A stretch of 64,000 bases of DNA from Clostridiales bacterium (GCA_015056365.1 SVGM01000001.1:1-64000), one strand, 5' to 3'; positions 7,856 through 17,419 are shown, counted from the stretch's first letter. Notes: generated by a model from the sequence alone, not told the origin. Made by a program: numbers and translations.

Positions 7856-9025
7856 CTACCGCCAGTTACGGACAATGAGCAAGAATCCCTCCACCAAGCC
7901 GGGCATACCCACATCCTGCGCTGCCACAGCGGGTACTTTTGCAATCACCTGCTGCCCCAGCAAAATCCTTACCAGCCCGATGGTCTCCCCGGCCTGAAGG
8001 GGCGCTTCCAGCTGCTGTGGCAGCTCAACTTCCAAGGACAACTGCTTCTCCTGCCCTGCCTTGAGCAGCATGCTCACGCCGCTCCCCACAGCGGCGTCCA
8101 CCGTGTCGGTCATGCCCAGCTTCACCGGCACGCTTTTGCCCAGCAGATCACCTTTATTCAAAAGCGTTACCCGCCGATACCCGGCAAATCCGTAGTCCAG
8201 CATGGCGCGGGCTTCGTCAAAGCGCGTCTGGCTGTTGGGCACACCAAGCACTACCGCAATCAGCCGCATGCCATCCTTCTGAGCGGTAGCACTGAGACAG
8301 TAGAGCGAATCGTCCGCAGAACCAGTTTTCAGGCCGTCGCAGCCATCATAGAAGCGTACCAGACGGTTGGTGTTGGTCAGGTCGGTTGTGCGGCCGCCCG
8401 GATGGGTCAGCGTGTCCATCCATACGGCAGCATGGGTGAAGTATTCCGGATGCCGACTGATCTCACAAGAGAGCCGAGCCACATCCCGCGCTGTGGTGTG
8501 CTGACCCTGCACCGGCAGACCGGTCGCATTGACGTAGACCGTATCGTTCATGCCAAGCTCCTCAGCCCGCTGATTCATCAGCACAGCAAAGTCGCCCTCC
8601 GTTCCGCCGATGTGCTCCGCGATGGCACAAGCAGCATCGTTGGCGCTGGCAATAATGGTGGCGTGCAGCAAATCCTTGAGCGGATACGTGGCGCCCGCGT
8701 CCAAAAATGCCTGACTGCCGATCTGCTGCGCAGCACTCTGGCTGATGGTGACAGGATCATCCATTGAGAGCCGGCCGACTTCCAGTTCTTCAAGGCAAAT
8801 CAGCAGCGTCATCAATTTGGTTACGCTGGCAACGGGGCGTTTCTCATCGGCATTTTTCTCAAAAATCACCGTGCCGGTCTCGGCCTCCAGCAGGATAGCG
8901 CTGCCGGCGGTCAGCTCCAGCGGAACGCCCTGCTCCATCGGTGCAGCACCGGCAGCCTGCCAAATCATCATCAGCACGCAGCACAGCAGCGCGGCCATTC
9001 GTTTTTTTCCAAAGCCAAACTTCAT
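7856..9025 (-). CDS. D-alanyl-D-alanine carboxypeptidase (PBP5/DacF type)
   Basis: A 389-residue secreted peptidoglycan enzyme that trims the terminal D-Ala from stem peptides. An N-terminal signal peptide (KKRMAALLCCVLMMIW core, ending near AAGA) is followed by the SxxK catalytic motif SVTK, the SxN motif SAN and the KTG motif in LKTGS, in the usual order for peptidase family S11. The C-terminal about 100 residues are the beta-rich PBP5_C-type domain. I chose ATG 9025, with AAGGAG eight bases upstream. It lies downstream of purine nucleoside phosphorylase with a 120-base gap. Confidence 0.93.
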   Translation of the reverse strand: MKFGFGKKRMAALLCCVLMMIWQAAGAAPMEQGVPLELTAGSAILLEAETGTVIFEKNADEKRPVASVTKLMTLLICLEELEVGRLSMDDPVTISQSAAQQIGSQAFLDAGATYPLKDLLHATIIASANDAACAIAEHIGGTEGDFAVLMNQRAEELGMNDTVYVNATGLPVQGQHTTARDVARLSCEISRHPEYFTHAAVWMDTLTHPGGRTTDLTNTNRLVRFYDGCDGLKTGSADDSLYCLSATAQKDGMRLIAVVLGVPNSQTRFDEARAMLDYGFAGYRRVTLLNKGDLLGKSVPVKLGMTDTVDAAVGSGVSMLLKAGQEKQLSLEVELPQQLEAPLQAGETIGLVRILLGQQVIAKVPAVAAQDVGMPGLVEGFLLIVRNWR

Positions 9026-9145
9026 ACAAAAAACTCCTTCCATGGCTGTCCTTTTGTGGATAGCATACCCATGGAAGGAGCGAAAAAGCACTCCGATTTT
9101 TGATTTTTCCGGCATACATTTTCGGCGTATGCCCACCTGTGTGCC

Positions 9146-9970
9146 TTAGAGGTTCTCGATCACGCCGTCAATCAGCGCACGGAACACATTCTTGACACGG
9201 ATACCGGTTTCCATCACCTCAATATGGCTCAGGGGCTGATCCAGCATACCGGCGGCCATATTGGTGATGCAGCTGATGCCCAGTACGTTCATGCCGCTAT
9301 GACGCGCCACGATGGTTTCCGGCACGGTAGACATACCCACGGCATCCGCGCCCAGTACGCGGGCCATACGGATCTCGGCAGGGGTTTCATAGGTGGGGCC
9401 GTTGAACCAGCAGTAGACGCCTTCCTTCAGGTCGATATTCAGGCTCTTAGCGATCTCGCGGGTCTTCTGCTTAAGCTCCGGGTTGTAGGCGTAGGTCATA
9501 TCCGGGAAGCGTACGCCGAAGTCACCCAGATTGGGACCGGTGAGAGGATTCTTGCCGGAGAGGTTGATGAAGTCGTTGATGAGCATCAGATCACCGGGAG
9601 TGAAGTCCGCATTCACGCCGCCGGCAGCGTTGGTGACGATCAGGGTCTTCACGCCCAGCAGCTTCATCACACGGATCGGCAGCGTCACCTCGTCCAGGCC
9701 ATAGCCTTCATAGGAATGGAAACGGCCCTGCATCATGCATACGCGCTTGCCGTGCAGCGTGCCACAGAACCAGCGTCCTTCGTGGCCGGGGGCTGTAGAT
9801 ACAGGGAAACCGGGAATATCCTCGTAGGATACGCTGGTGGCGTCCTCCAGCGCGTTGATATAATCGCCCAGGCCACTGCCCAGAATCACGGCTACTTCAG
9901 CCGTTCCGCAGCGTTCTTCGATCATTTTGGCAGCAGTGTGAATCTTCTCCATGTAGACCTGCAATTCCAT
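9146..9970 (-). CDS. Purine nucleoside phosphorylase (trimeric class)
   Basis: A 274-residue enzyme that splits inosine and guanosine (ribo or deoxy) with phosphate to base plus pentose-1-phosphate. The phosphate loop GSGLGDY, APGHEGRW, QGRFHSYEGY, TNAAGG, the Glu-bearing FNGPTYETPAEIRM and the late SCITNMAAG are all diagnostic of the PunA/PupG class. ATG 9970 has AAAGGAG eight bases upstream, whereas the ATG two codons earlier sits too close to it. deoB lies directly upstream, so phosphopentomutase can pass the pentose phosphate on. Confidence 0.94.
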   Translation of the reverse strand: MELQVYMEKIHTAAKMIEERCGTAEVAVILGSGLGDYINALEDATSVSYEDIPGFPVSTAPGHEGRWFCGTLHGKRVCMMQGRFHSYEGYGLDEVTLPIRVMKLLGVKTLIVTNAAGGVNADFTPGDLMLINDFINLSGKNPLTGPNLGDFGVRFPDMTYAYNPELKQKTREIAKSLNIDLKEGVYCWFNGPTYETPAEIRMARVLGADAVGMSTVPETIVARHSGMNVLGISCITNMAAGMLDQPLSHIEVMETGIRVKNVFRALIDGVIENL

Positions 9971-10040
9971 GTTCATCGCTCCTTTATTCGTATCGTTCTC
10001 TATCCCAAGGGGGCTGCGGCGTCAATGCGCCCGCGCCGCC

Positions 10041-11204
10041 TTATTTGAGCTGATCCAGAAAGCTTTCCGCGTCGAAGCGTTCCTCAAGGCCGAAATTCTC
10101 CGCAATGGTAGCGGCAATATCGGCATAGGTAGCGCGGGTGCCGATGCTGCGCCTACCCTGCATGGCGCGGGTGTAGCACAGAATGGGAATGTACTCGCGG
10201 GTATGATCGGTGCCGGTGTGAACCGGGTCACAGCCATGATCGGCTGTGAGGATCAGCAGATCCTCATCGCCCAGAGTGTCCAGGATCTCCTTCAGCCTGC
10301 CATCGAAATACCGCAGCGCATCCGCGTAGCCCTTTACATCCCGTCGGTGGCCGTAGGAGGAATCAAAGTCCACCAGATTAACAAAAACCAGACCTTCAAA
10401 TTCCTGCTTCATGGCTTCCAGCGTGGCGTCGATGCAGGCGGGATTGCCAGCCGCGTGGTCGCTCTTCCGAAGGCCGCGCATACAGAAAATGTCCTCGATC
10501 TTGCCGATGCCCATGGTGAAGAAACCCATCTCCTGCAGAGCATCCAAAAGGGTGCGTGCCGTGGGCTCCAGGGAAAAATCGCGGCGGTTGCCCGTACGGG
10601 TGAAGCCTCCCTTTTCCTTGCCTACGAAGGGACGGGCAATAACGCGGCCCACAGCATGCTCGCCTGTGAGAATGGCCCGCGCCTTCTCGCACATTTCGTA
10701 GAGTTTCTGCGGGGGATAAATCTCTTCGTGGCAGGCGATCTGGAACACGCTGTCGCCGGAGGTGTACACAATGGGATATCCGGTACGGATGTGCTCCTCG
10801 CCCAGTTCGTCCAGAACAGCCGTACCGCTGGCAGGACGATTGCACAGCGTTTTGGTGCCGATGGCCGCTTCAAAAGCGTCCATCACTTCCGGCGGGAATC
10901 CTTCCGGGTAGAGCGGGAAGGGCTTATCCAACTTGATACCCATCAGTTCCCAATGACCAGTGGTGGTATCCTTGCCGGCGGAGCGCTCCATGGCACGTCC
11001 ATATACGCCCGCGCCATCCGTGGGCACGGGATAGCCGAGCCCTTCGATGCAGCCAAGTCCCATGGCTTCCATGTTGGGCAGGGCGGGCGCTTCCTTCTCC
11101 CAGATATGTCCCAGCGTATTGGCACCTGCGTCACCGTAGGCAGCAGCGTCCGGCAAAGCGCCAGCGCCCACGCTGTCCAGCACAATCAAAAACACTCTCT
11201 TCAT
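10041..11204 (-). CDS. deoB: Phosphopentomutase
   Basis: A 387-residue Mn-dependent alkaline-phosphatase-superfamily enzyme that converts ribose-1-phosphate and deoxyribose-1-phosphate to the 5-phosphates. The N-terminal metal site VLDSVGAGALPD, the catalytic Thr region GKDTTTGHWE, the late DFDSSYGHRRD and the metal-binding ADHGCDP are all present, and the length is normal. ATG 11204 is the only reasonable start, although its GGAGGGG box is a long 11-13 bases away, which suggests modest translation. It is followed by purine nucleoside phosphorylase, forming a nucleoside-salvage pair. Confidence 0.96.
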   Translation of the reverse strand: MKRVFLIVLDSVGAGALPDAAAYGDAGANTLGHIWEKEAPALPNMEAMGLGCIEGLGYPVPTDGAGVYGRAMERSAGKDTTTGHWELMGIKLDKPFPLYPEGFPPEVMDAFEAAIGTKTLCNRPASGTAVLDELGEEHIRTGYPIVYTSGDSVFQIACHEEIYPPQKLYEMCEKARAILTGEHAVGRVIARPFVGKEKGGFTRTGNRRDFSLEPTARTLLDALQEMGFFTMGIGKIEDIFCMRGLRKSDHAAGNPACIDATLEAMKQEFEGLVFVNLVDFDSSYGHRRDVKGYADALRYFDGRLKEILDTLGDEDLLILTADHGCDPVHTGTDHTREYIPILCYTRAMQGRRSIGTRATYADIAATIAENFGLEERFDAESFLDQLK

Positions 11205-11235
11205 TGACGTTTGGTCCCCTCCTTCACAAACATTC

Positions 11236-11718
11236 TCACGTATACGGGTTGCGCTTGCGGTCATCCCGGCGGCGCTGACCCGCCTCAAAATCCGCCTTTT
11301 CCTGTTCACTTTCCAGAAGCAAACGGGGAACGGGCGTTGGTTTACGGTTTTCATCCAGCGCTACCATGGTCAAATAGGCTCTGTTCACCAGAGCGCGCTG
11401 CGCATTACGCTCCGGCCGCTCTACGTAGGTATCCACGCAGATTTCCATACTGGTGGTGCCTACATAGGTGACCCGTCCGCAAAGAGTCACGATATCGTCC
11501 AGATGCGCGGGCTTCAAAAAGGAAAGATGATCCACCGCAGCGGTGAGCACTTCCCGGTTAGCGTGCCTGCGGGCCACTACCGCTGCCACCACGTCGATCC
11601 ACTGCATCAGCAGACCGCCGAAGAGATGAAAACTGGAATTGACGTCTCCGGGCATCACAATATGCACCTGCTCGGTACGGCTTTCGTCCACGGATTTGAT
11701 AACATCCTGATTGCTCAC
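11236..11718 (-). CDS. Acyl-CoA thioesterase, hotdog fold
   Basis: A 160-residue single-hotdog protein of the acyl-CoA hydrolase family (YciA/YkhA-like), which hydrolyses acyl-CoA to acid and CoA. The family segments HLFGGLLMQWIDVVAAVVA and DHLSFLKPAHLDD with the Asp in WID are visible. The GTG start overlaps the stop codon of the upstream gene (GTGA), with GGAGG seven bases upstream, so the two are translationally coupled. The cytosolic location follows from the lack of a signal peptide. Substrate chain length cannot be judged. Confidence 0.9.
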   Translation of the reverse strand: MSNQDVIKSVDESRTEQVHIVMPGDVNSSFHLFGGLLMQWIDVVAAVVARRHANREVLTAAVDHLSFLKPAHLDDIVTLCGRVTYVGTTSMEICVDTYVERPERNAQRALVNRAYLTMVALDENRKPTPVPRLLLESEQEKADFEAGQRRRDDRKRNPYT

Positions 11719-13289
11719 AGATTGACCTCCTTGCCATCCATCCGGATCCGTACGCTGGGCGCCATGCGCACTTCCCTTGCCTGCGCCAGCAGCGAGCGGT
11801 ATCTGGCGTCCACCAGCCGGGGATCCAGCACCGAATGCAACAGCAAATGCTTACGGGGCATGGGATGCAGCGCAAACAGATCCGGGTATTGATCGTACAG
11901 GCGGGCGATCAGCGCTTCTTCTGTCAGGGCGCGTTTCAGCTCCACATCCATCTGGGTCATGGCTTCGCACTCCCGGCAGATCAGGCTCAACCGATGCACT
12001 GGAACCACAATAAACGATGCATCGGGCTCGCCGTTCACCGTTGCCAGATGGATCCGATCGTCCATCAGCGGTGAAAAATCCGGCAGCAAATCCGGGCAGA
12101 TGGGGTGACGCAGCATGTCCAGATTAATCCACGCCACATGGCTGTAGCTGGGATTTTCTCTGGCTGCCTTTTTCAGAAGCAGCCATTTGCTCCGCCGCAT
12201 ATGATCCGCCTTGGACATACGCTTTTGCAGGTAGCTTTTGGGCAGAACACTGTTATCGGGATAGCTTCGTGCATTGACGCAAACCGCCCGGAGATATCGT
12301 TCACAGGAGCCGCCCGTGTACAGGGTCAGCGGAAGATGACGCATATTATTGAGGAAACCGAACCGAAGCATATACACAGGCACCGGTTTATCCCGCTGGT
12401 CGCAGTCGATGAAGGCGGAAATAAAGTGGGGCGTCTTGGGCCGATCCGGCCGTGCAAACGCAATGCGCATCTGATTGGACAATCTCAGCGCCGCCGGCAG
12501 CTTCTGCGCATAGGTATCCTCCGCATCATAGAGCCCCCAGGCAGTACGGAAAGCCATATGTTCCTGCGGATTCACAAACCCCGCCATCTGCTCGAAGCGA
12601 GAAAGGGCCGTTCCCGGCAGCACGTCTGCCGTAGGCCGCTCCAGCCAGCGCATACGCACCGCAGAAACAGGCCACATGGTCGCTACGTCAAGGGCATAAA
12701 CCGGAACGCCTGCCACATAGGCAGCAACGCTCAGCGTTTCCCTGCGCAGTTCCATCCGGTTTAGCAGTTCGACCCTGCCAAAAATCAGCGCTGGATCCAC
12801 CACCAGCGTCCTCACCGGCGAAGCGCTGCATACCAACGGCAGTCCGCGCCCGATCTGTACACAGTTTTCTTCAAAATGCCGGGTAAACGCAGGCAGATAG
12901 GCCTGTGGCTCCCAGTCTTCGTTCGCCGAACCCATGCTGCCTGTCAAAAGGGCGTCTGAGCCGACCTTACCGTAGCGGCTCAGCAGGGTCTGATCCCACA
13001 TCGACGCAAAATCATGCTCACCGATAAGGGAAAGAAAATAGCTTTCTTCCTTAAGCAGTGCAGGAATGGCAGCAAGGCCGCTGCGCTCGCCGTAGAAACA
13101 CAGCGACTTGCCCGGAAGGGCAGCGTTGCTTTCGTCGGCCGTCCGGAGGGCGCTTTCCAGCCTCTTGGGCAACGCAAAGCGAAGCCCCACTGGACTTGCC
13201 GCCTGCTCGTATGCCCGCGCAACGGTACGACGTGCCTCATCCGCATCGCCAAAACCGCCGAGCACTACCAGCATACGCGTAACCGGCAT
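11715..13289 (-). CDS. Unknown protein, possibly a two-domain glycosyltransferase
   Basis: I cannot name this 524-residue cytosolic protein. The first half has features reminiscent of GlcNAc-transferase (GT60-type) folds: an ordered segment with a His-Asp pair, then WDQTLLSRYG and a DALLTG strand. The second half resembles HtrL/YibB-type proteins (FISAFID start, LPLTLYTGG, a Lys-rich MRRSKWLLLKKA helix, then AWINLDM). Both comparisons are by eye and weak. There is no signal peptide. ATG 13289 has GGAGG eight bases upstream; the GTG three codons earlier overlaps that box. It is coupled to the thioesterase by a four-base overlap. Confidence 0.75.
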   Translation of the reverse strand: MPVTRMLVVLGGFGDADEARRTVARAYEQAASPVGLRFALPKRLESALRTADESNAALPGKSLCFYGERSGLAAIPALLKEESYFLSLIGEHDFASMWDQTLLSRYGKVGSDALLTGSMGSANEDWEPQAYLPAFTRHFEENCVQIGRGLPLVCSASPVRTLVVDPALIFGRVELLNRMELRRETLSVAAYVAGVPVYALDVATMWPVSAVRMRWLERPTADVLPGTALSRFEQMAGFVNPQEHMAFRTAWGLYDAEDTYAQKLPAALRLSNQMRIAFARPDRPKTPHFISAFIDCDQRDKPVPVYMLRFGFLNNMRHLPLTLYTGGSCERYLRAVCVNARSYPDNSVLPKSYLQKRMSKADHMRRSKWLLLKKAARENPSYSHVAWINLDMLRHPICPDLLPDFSPLMDDRIHLATVNGEPDASFIVVPVHRLSLICRECEAMTQMDVELKRALTEEALIARLYDQYPDLFALHPMPRKHLLLHSVLDPRLVDARYRSLLAQAREVRMAPSVRIRMDGKEVNL

Positions 13290-13413
13290 TGGCAGCACCT
13301 CCTTTTTTTACTATTATAAAAGCCATTCCAGCGCCAGTCAAGATTGACACTGCACCCAACATCATGTAAGATGAAACCGGATGATAAAAGCCATAGATCG
13401 AGGAGGCTTTTCT

Positions 13414-14547
13414 TTGAATATTCTCATTACCGGGGCCAAAGGCTTCATTGGCCGCAACCTTTGCGCAGAACTGGGGCAGCAGGCAGGCGAACACATTCTC
13501 TTCCCCATCGATCTGGACAGCACGCCGGAGCAGCTGGAAGAAGCTATTCGTCAGGCGGATTTCGTCTTTCACCTTGCAGGAGTCAACCGTCCCCAGTCTC
13601 CGGAGGAATTTGCCGCCGGAAACCGCGACTTTACCATTTCCCTGCTCAGCAGGTTGGAAAGTGCCAAAAAGCCGCCGGTATTGCTAAGCAGTTCCATTCA
13701 GGCGGCGCTGGACAATCCCTACGGCCAGAGCAAGCTAGCTGCGGAGAAAGCCCTGGCAGACTACGCCGTGCGCACGGGAGCGCCCGTGTTCCCGTATCGC
13801 CTGCCCAACGCCTTCGGCAAGTGGAGCCGTCCCAATTACAACAGCGCCGTAGCCACTTTCTGCTACAATCTGTCCCGGGGATTACCCATCACGGTGAACA
13901 ATCCGGACGTCCTAATGAACCTTGTCTACATCGACGACATTGTTACAGAGTTCCTCCGGGCGCTGGAAGGCAACCCCACGCTGGACGGCGGCGTTTGTAC
14001 CGTTATGCCGGTTCATCAGATCAAGCTGGGCGATATGGCGGATCTTTTGCGCTCCTTCGGCGTGATGCGGGATCGTCTGGACGTGCCGGATCAGTCCGAT
14101 CCGCTGGTGCGCAAGCTGTATGCTACCTATCTAAGCTTTCTGCCCCCAGAAGATTTTTCCCGCACACCGGTGATTCATTCCGACAACCGGGGTTCCTTTA
14201 CGGAGCTGCTGCATCTGGGCGGCTATGGCCAGGTAAGCCTGAACGTGTCCAAGCCCCACATTACCAAGGGTGAACACTGGCACCACACCAAGCATGAGAA
14301 GTTCATCGTCATCCAGGGCGAAGGCGTAATCCGTTTCCGTAAGCCCGGCGACGATACCGTCATCAGCTACCGTGTCAGCGGCGACACCCAGACCGTGGTG
14401 GATATTCCCCCGGGATACACCCACAACATCGAAAACCTTGGCGATACTGATATGCTCACCATCATGTGGGCCAACGAATGCTTTGATCCTCAGCACCCGG
14501 ATACCTATCGCCTGCCCGTTGCACCTGAAAGGAAGGATAACCAATGA
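13414..14547 (+). CDS. CapF/WbjC-like nucleotide-sugar 3-epimerase/reductase with C-terminal cupin
   Basis: A 377-residue two-domain enzyme. An N-terminal SDR domain starts with the NAD(P) motif GAKGFIGRNL and has the active-site region YGQSKLAAEK. A C-terminal cupin from about residue 250 contains GEHWHHTKHEKF and PPGYTHNIEN. In CapF, the cupin epimerises at C3 and the SDR domain reduces C4 of the UDP-2-acetamido-2,6-dideoxy-hexos-4-ulose en route to UDP-L-FucNAc. I chose TTG 13414 because GGAGG lies seven bases upstream; the ATG at 13381 precedes that box. It overlaps the next gene by four bases (ATGA). Confidence 0.9.
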   Translation: MNILITGAKGFIGRNLCAELGQQAGEHILFPIDLDSTPEQLEEAIRQADFVFHLAGVNRPQSPEEFAAGNRDFTISLLSRLESAKKPPVLLSSSIQAALDNPYGQSKLAAEKALADYAVRTGAPVFPYRLPNAFGKWSRPNYNSAVATFCYNLSRGLPITVNNPDVLMNLVYIDDIVTEFLRALEGNPTLDGGVCTVMPVHQIKLGDMADLLRSFGVMRDRLDVPDQSDPLVRKLYATYLSFLPPEDFSRTPVIHSDNRGSFTELLHLGGYGQVSLNVSKPHITKGEHWHHTKHEKFIVIQGEGVIRFRKPGDDTVISYRVSGDTQTVVDIPPGYTHNIENLGDTDMLTIMWANECFDPQHPDTYRLPVAPERKDNQ

Positions 14548-15671
14548 AAAAGCTCAAACTGATGACCATTCTCGGCACCCGGCCGGAGATCATTCGCCTG
14601 TCCGCGGTAATGCGCTGTGCCGACCGTTACTTTGACCATATTGTGGTTCATACCGGCCAGAATTACGATCCTGCGCTGAACGAAATCTTCTTCCGCGAGC
14701 TGGAGCTGCGGGCTCCGGATTACTACCTTGACGCGGTGGGTGCGGACCTGGGTGAAACCATGGGCAACATCATCGCCCAGAGCTACAAAGTGATCCAGAA
14801 AGAAAAACCCGACGCCCTTCTGGTGCTGGGGGATACCAACTCCGCTCTCTCCGCCATCTCAGCCAAACGCCTCAAGGTGCCGATCTTCCACATGGAAGCC
14901 GGCAACCGCTGCTGGGACTGGAATGTAAGCGAAATGATCAACCGCAAGATCGTAGACCACATCAGTGATATCAACCTGCCTTACACCGAAAACAGCCGCC
15001 GCTATCTGCTGTCCGAAGGCATTGACGGCAAGACCATTTTCGTCACCGGCTCCCCCATGCGAGAGGTGCTGGAACGTGCCATGCCCAGCATTGAAAAAAG
15101 CGACGTGCTTCAGCGGCTGGGGCTGGAAAAAGGCAAATATATCCTGGTTTCCGCCCACCGGGAGGAAAACATCGATCTGGAGGACAACTTCCTCTCCCTG
15201 ATGAACGCCATCAACCACATGGCCGAAACCTATCAGGTGCCTGTGATCTACTCCACCCATCCCCGCAGCATGAAGTTCATCAAGCAGCGCAACTTCACTT
15301 TCCATCCGCTGGTGCGCAGCCTGACGCCCTTTGGCTTCTTTGACTACAATCATCTGCAGATGAACAGCCTGGTGGTGCTCTCCGACAGCGGCACCCTCAG
15401 CGAAGAAAGCGCCATGCTGGGCTTCTGTGGCGTGCTGATCCGCACCTCCACCGAGCGCCCCGAAGTGCTGGACAAGGGTACTGTGGTCATCGGGGGTATC
15501 ACTCAGGACAGCGTGCAGCAGGCAGCCGAGCTTGCCATCGCCATGCAGGCCGCAAACGAACCCCGAGCCATGCCGCTGGACTATGTGGATACCAACGTTG
15601 GCGCCAAAGTGGTCAAACTGATCCAGAGCTATACCCCCATCGTCAACGAGACGGTGTGGCTGAAGCGCTAA
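14544..15671 (+). CDS. UDP-sugar 2-epimerase (WecB/CapG family)
   Basis: A 375-residue non-hydrolysing epimerase of the GT-B fold. The N-terminal TILGTRPEIIRLSAVM, HTGQNYD, the catalytic region VLGDTNSAL, FHMEAGNRCWD and the late SDSGTLSEESAMLG are clear family blocks. Coupled to the CapF-like gene by an ATGA overlap, it most likely acts as CapG (C2 epimerisation to UDP-L-FucNAc) rather than as the housekeeping UDP-GlcNAc 2-epimerase. The matching 4,6-dehydratase (CapE) is not in the window. Confidence 0.92.
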   Translation: MKKLKLMTILGTRPEIIRLSAVMRCADRYFDHIVVHTGQNYDPALNEIFFRELELRAPDYYLDAVGADLGETMGNIIAQSYKVIQKEKPDALLVLGDTNSALSAISAKRLKVPIFHMEAGNRCWDWNVSEMINRKIVDHISDINLPYTENSRRYLLSEGIDGKTIFVTGSPMREVLERAMPSIEKSDVLQRLGLEKGKYILVSAHREENIDLEDNFLSLMNAINHMAETYQVPVIYSTHPRSMKFIKQRNFTFHPLVRSLTPFGFFDYNHLQMNSLVVLSDSGTLSEESAMLGFCGVLIRTSTERPEVLDKGTVVIGGITQDSVQQAAELAIAMQAANEPRAMPLDYVDTNVGAKVVKLIQSYTPIVNETVWLKR

Positions 15672-15736
15672 GCACAACGTTGAGGCATTCTTTGCGACAA
15701 TTGATGTGCTGATTTTGCGTTTTTCCGCCGAATTCC

Positions 15737-15765
15737 ATGACAGACACGGCCAGATATGGTATGAT
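15737..15765 (+). promoter_or_regulatory. Predicted promoter of the secreted-protein gene
   Basis: ATGACA (15737-15742), 17 bases, then TATGAT (15760-15765), 50 bases before the start codon. Confidence 0.55.
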
Positions 15766-15815
15766 CATCCTGCAGGAAAACAACTGTATGTAAACCCGGA
15801 GGAGGTATAACGTCA

Positions 15816-17363
15816 ATGTTCCGAAAGATTCTTGCTACGATTCTTTGTCTTCTGCTTGTACTGATGCTGCCCATGAGTTCTCTGGCAGCCACCGAAGTCA
15901 AGCTGCATCTGGTACCCGGCGATGAGCTGGCAAGCATTGATATGGTAAAAGAAATTTTTGATGCTTTGTCTCTTCGTATTCTCGCCGGAGATGAGAGCGC
16001 TCAGGTTGCCATCCAGTCCGAAAAGGGCGACGTGGTGAATGCTGCTATCCGCGCCGATGAAAACGGCGTGTACGTGCAGAGCGTGCTGCTGGGCAACAAG
16101 ACCCTGTATTTTTCTCTTGAGGATGTGTACAACTGGCTGATCGACCTGATGCGCCAGCAGGGTGCGGATGAACAGACCATCGCCCAGTTCGAGGCGCAGA
16201 TGGCTCCGTTCCTGGGCCAGCTGCCCACTCCTGCCGCTACCGCCGAGCCTGCTGCCGTCAAGCCGATCTCCGGCGATTCCATCAGCAGTATCATCAGCGC
16301 CAATCAGAACCTGGCCGTTCCCGCTCCTGCTGCCGTTACTCCGGATTTGGAGAATGATCCTGCCATGCAGCAGTACCTGGCCAACATCGAAAAGAATCTG
16401 GTGATCACGGAAGGCAGCTTCACCAGCGAAAAGCACAACCCCGCCGACACCATGACGGAAGTGACCATCACCGCTGAGGACTTGATGCCCATTTTTGACA
16501 GCCAGATGATTCGTGAAGTCTATTCCAACCTTGCGCAAAGCGCCGGCATGACCACGGATGAACTGATCGCCATGGTCAAGGACGTCTTCAGCCAGCTGGA
16601 TATGACCATGAAGTGCGTCGTTTACACCGACGGCGATGATCTGGTCAGCATGACGATGTTGATGGATATGAAGGGCGACATTTCTGTTCAGCAGCCCGGC
16701 GCCCAGAGTGATGTGCCCGCCGCAGCGGAGCGCGTTGACATGGTTATGGAGATGGAAATCAACTTCCTTACCGTCGGCGATGTGGAGAACGTGAACGTTA
16801 CGACCACCATGACCGACCGTACTGGCACCGAAGATCCTATCGCCTTTACCTTCGACTGTGCCGTCAACGATGATGAAGAGAACATCACCTTCGCAGGCGA
16901 ATTCGTTGAAGAGGATGAGAAGATCTTCGAATTCCAGGGCGCCTACTATGCTGTAGGCTCTGACGAGGACGCCTATAACGGCTGGCTGGGCATGTTGGCG
17001 GACGAGGAGCAGGTCACCATCACGGTGGAATACCTGCCTGGCTACGACTACGACACCTGCAAGTTCTCTCTGTTCGACCGTCCTGACGCCACCGCCATCG
17101 CGATGCCCAGCTGGTCTGATCGTCCCCTGCTCTCCCTGGTGCTGGAAATCGACGACAACGCAGATGACACCGTCCTGGCTTCTATTGAGGCAGCTACGCC
17201 CGAGAGCTCCCTGCAGCTGCTCCAGCTCAGCGAAACCGAGCTTGCTACTGCCCTGACCGAAATGTCCGGCTCCGCCTTCACCGGCCTGTTTGCCGGTCTG
17301 AGCAATCTGCCGGAAAACCTGTTTGGCATGGCCATGCAAATGATCACGCAGGTCGGTCAGTAA
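15816..17363 (+). CDS. Secreted protein of unknown function
   Basis: I do not recognise this 515-residue protein. A strong signal peptide (hydrophobic core ILCLLLVLMLPM, cleavage likely after SLA near residue 24) sends it across the membrane. There is no lipobox Cys. The mature chain is very acidic, has a Pro/Ala-rich linker around residues 136-150, and from about residue 185 shows alternating beta-type segments rich in Thr, Val, Asp and Met. Repeated stretches such as DMTMKCVVYTDGDD suggest a beta-sheet sensor or lipoprotein-carrier-like fold. GGAGG lies ten bases upstream. Confidence 0.8.
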   Translation: MFRKILATILCLLLVLMLPMSSLAATEVKLHLVPGDELASIDMVKEIFDALSLRILAGDESAQVAIQSEKGDVVNAAIRADENGVYVQSVLLGNKTLYFSLEDVYNWLIDLMRQQGADEQTIAQFEAQMAPFLGQLPTPAATAEPAAVKPISGDSISSIISANQNLAVPAPAAVTPDLENDPAMQQYLANIEKNLVITEGSFTSEKHNPADTMTEVTITAEDLMPIFDSQMIREVYSNLAQSAGMTTDELIAMVKDVFSQLDMTMKCVVYTDGDDLVSMTMLMDMKGDISVQQPGAQSDVPAAAERVDMVMEMEINFLTVGDVENVNVTTTMTDRTGTEDPIAFTFDCAVNDDEENITFAGEFVEEDEKIFEFQGAYYAVGSDEDAYNGWLGMLADEEQVTITVEYLPGYDYDTCKFSLFDRPDATAIAMPSWSDRPLLSLVLEIDDNADDTVLASIEAATPESSLQLLQLSETELATALTEMSGSAFTGLFAGLSNLPENLFGMAMQMITQVGQ

Positions 17364-17419
17364 AGCAAAGCCACTCAACCGTTCTGCGTTTGATTTGAAA
17401 ACCTTGCCCCGTAAACAAA

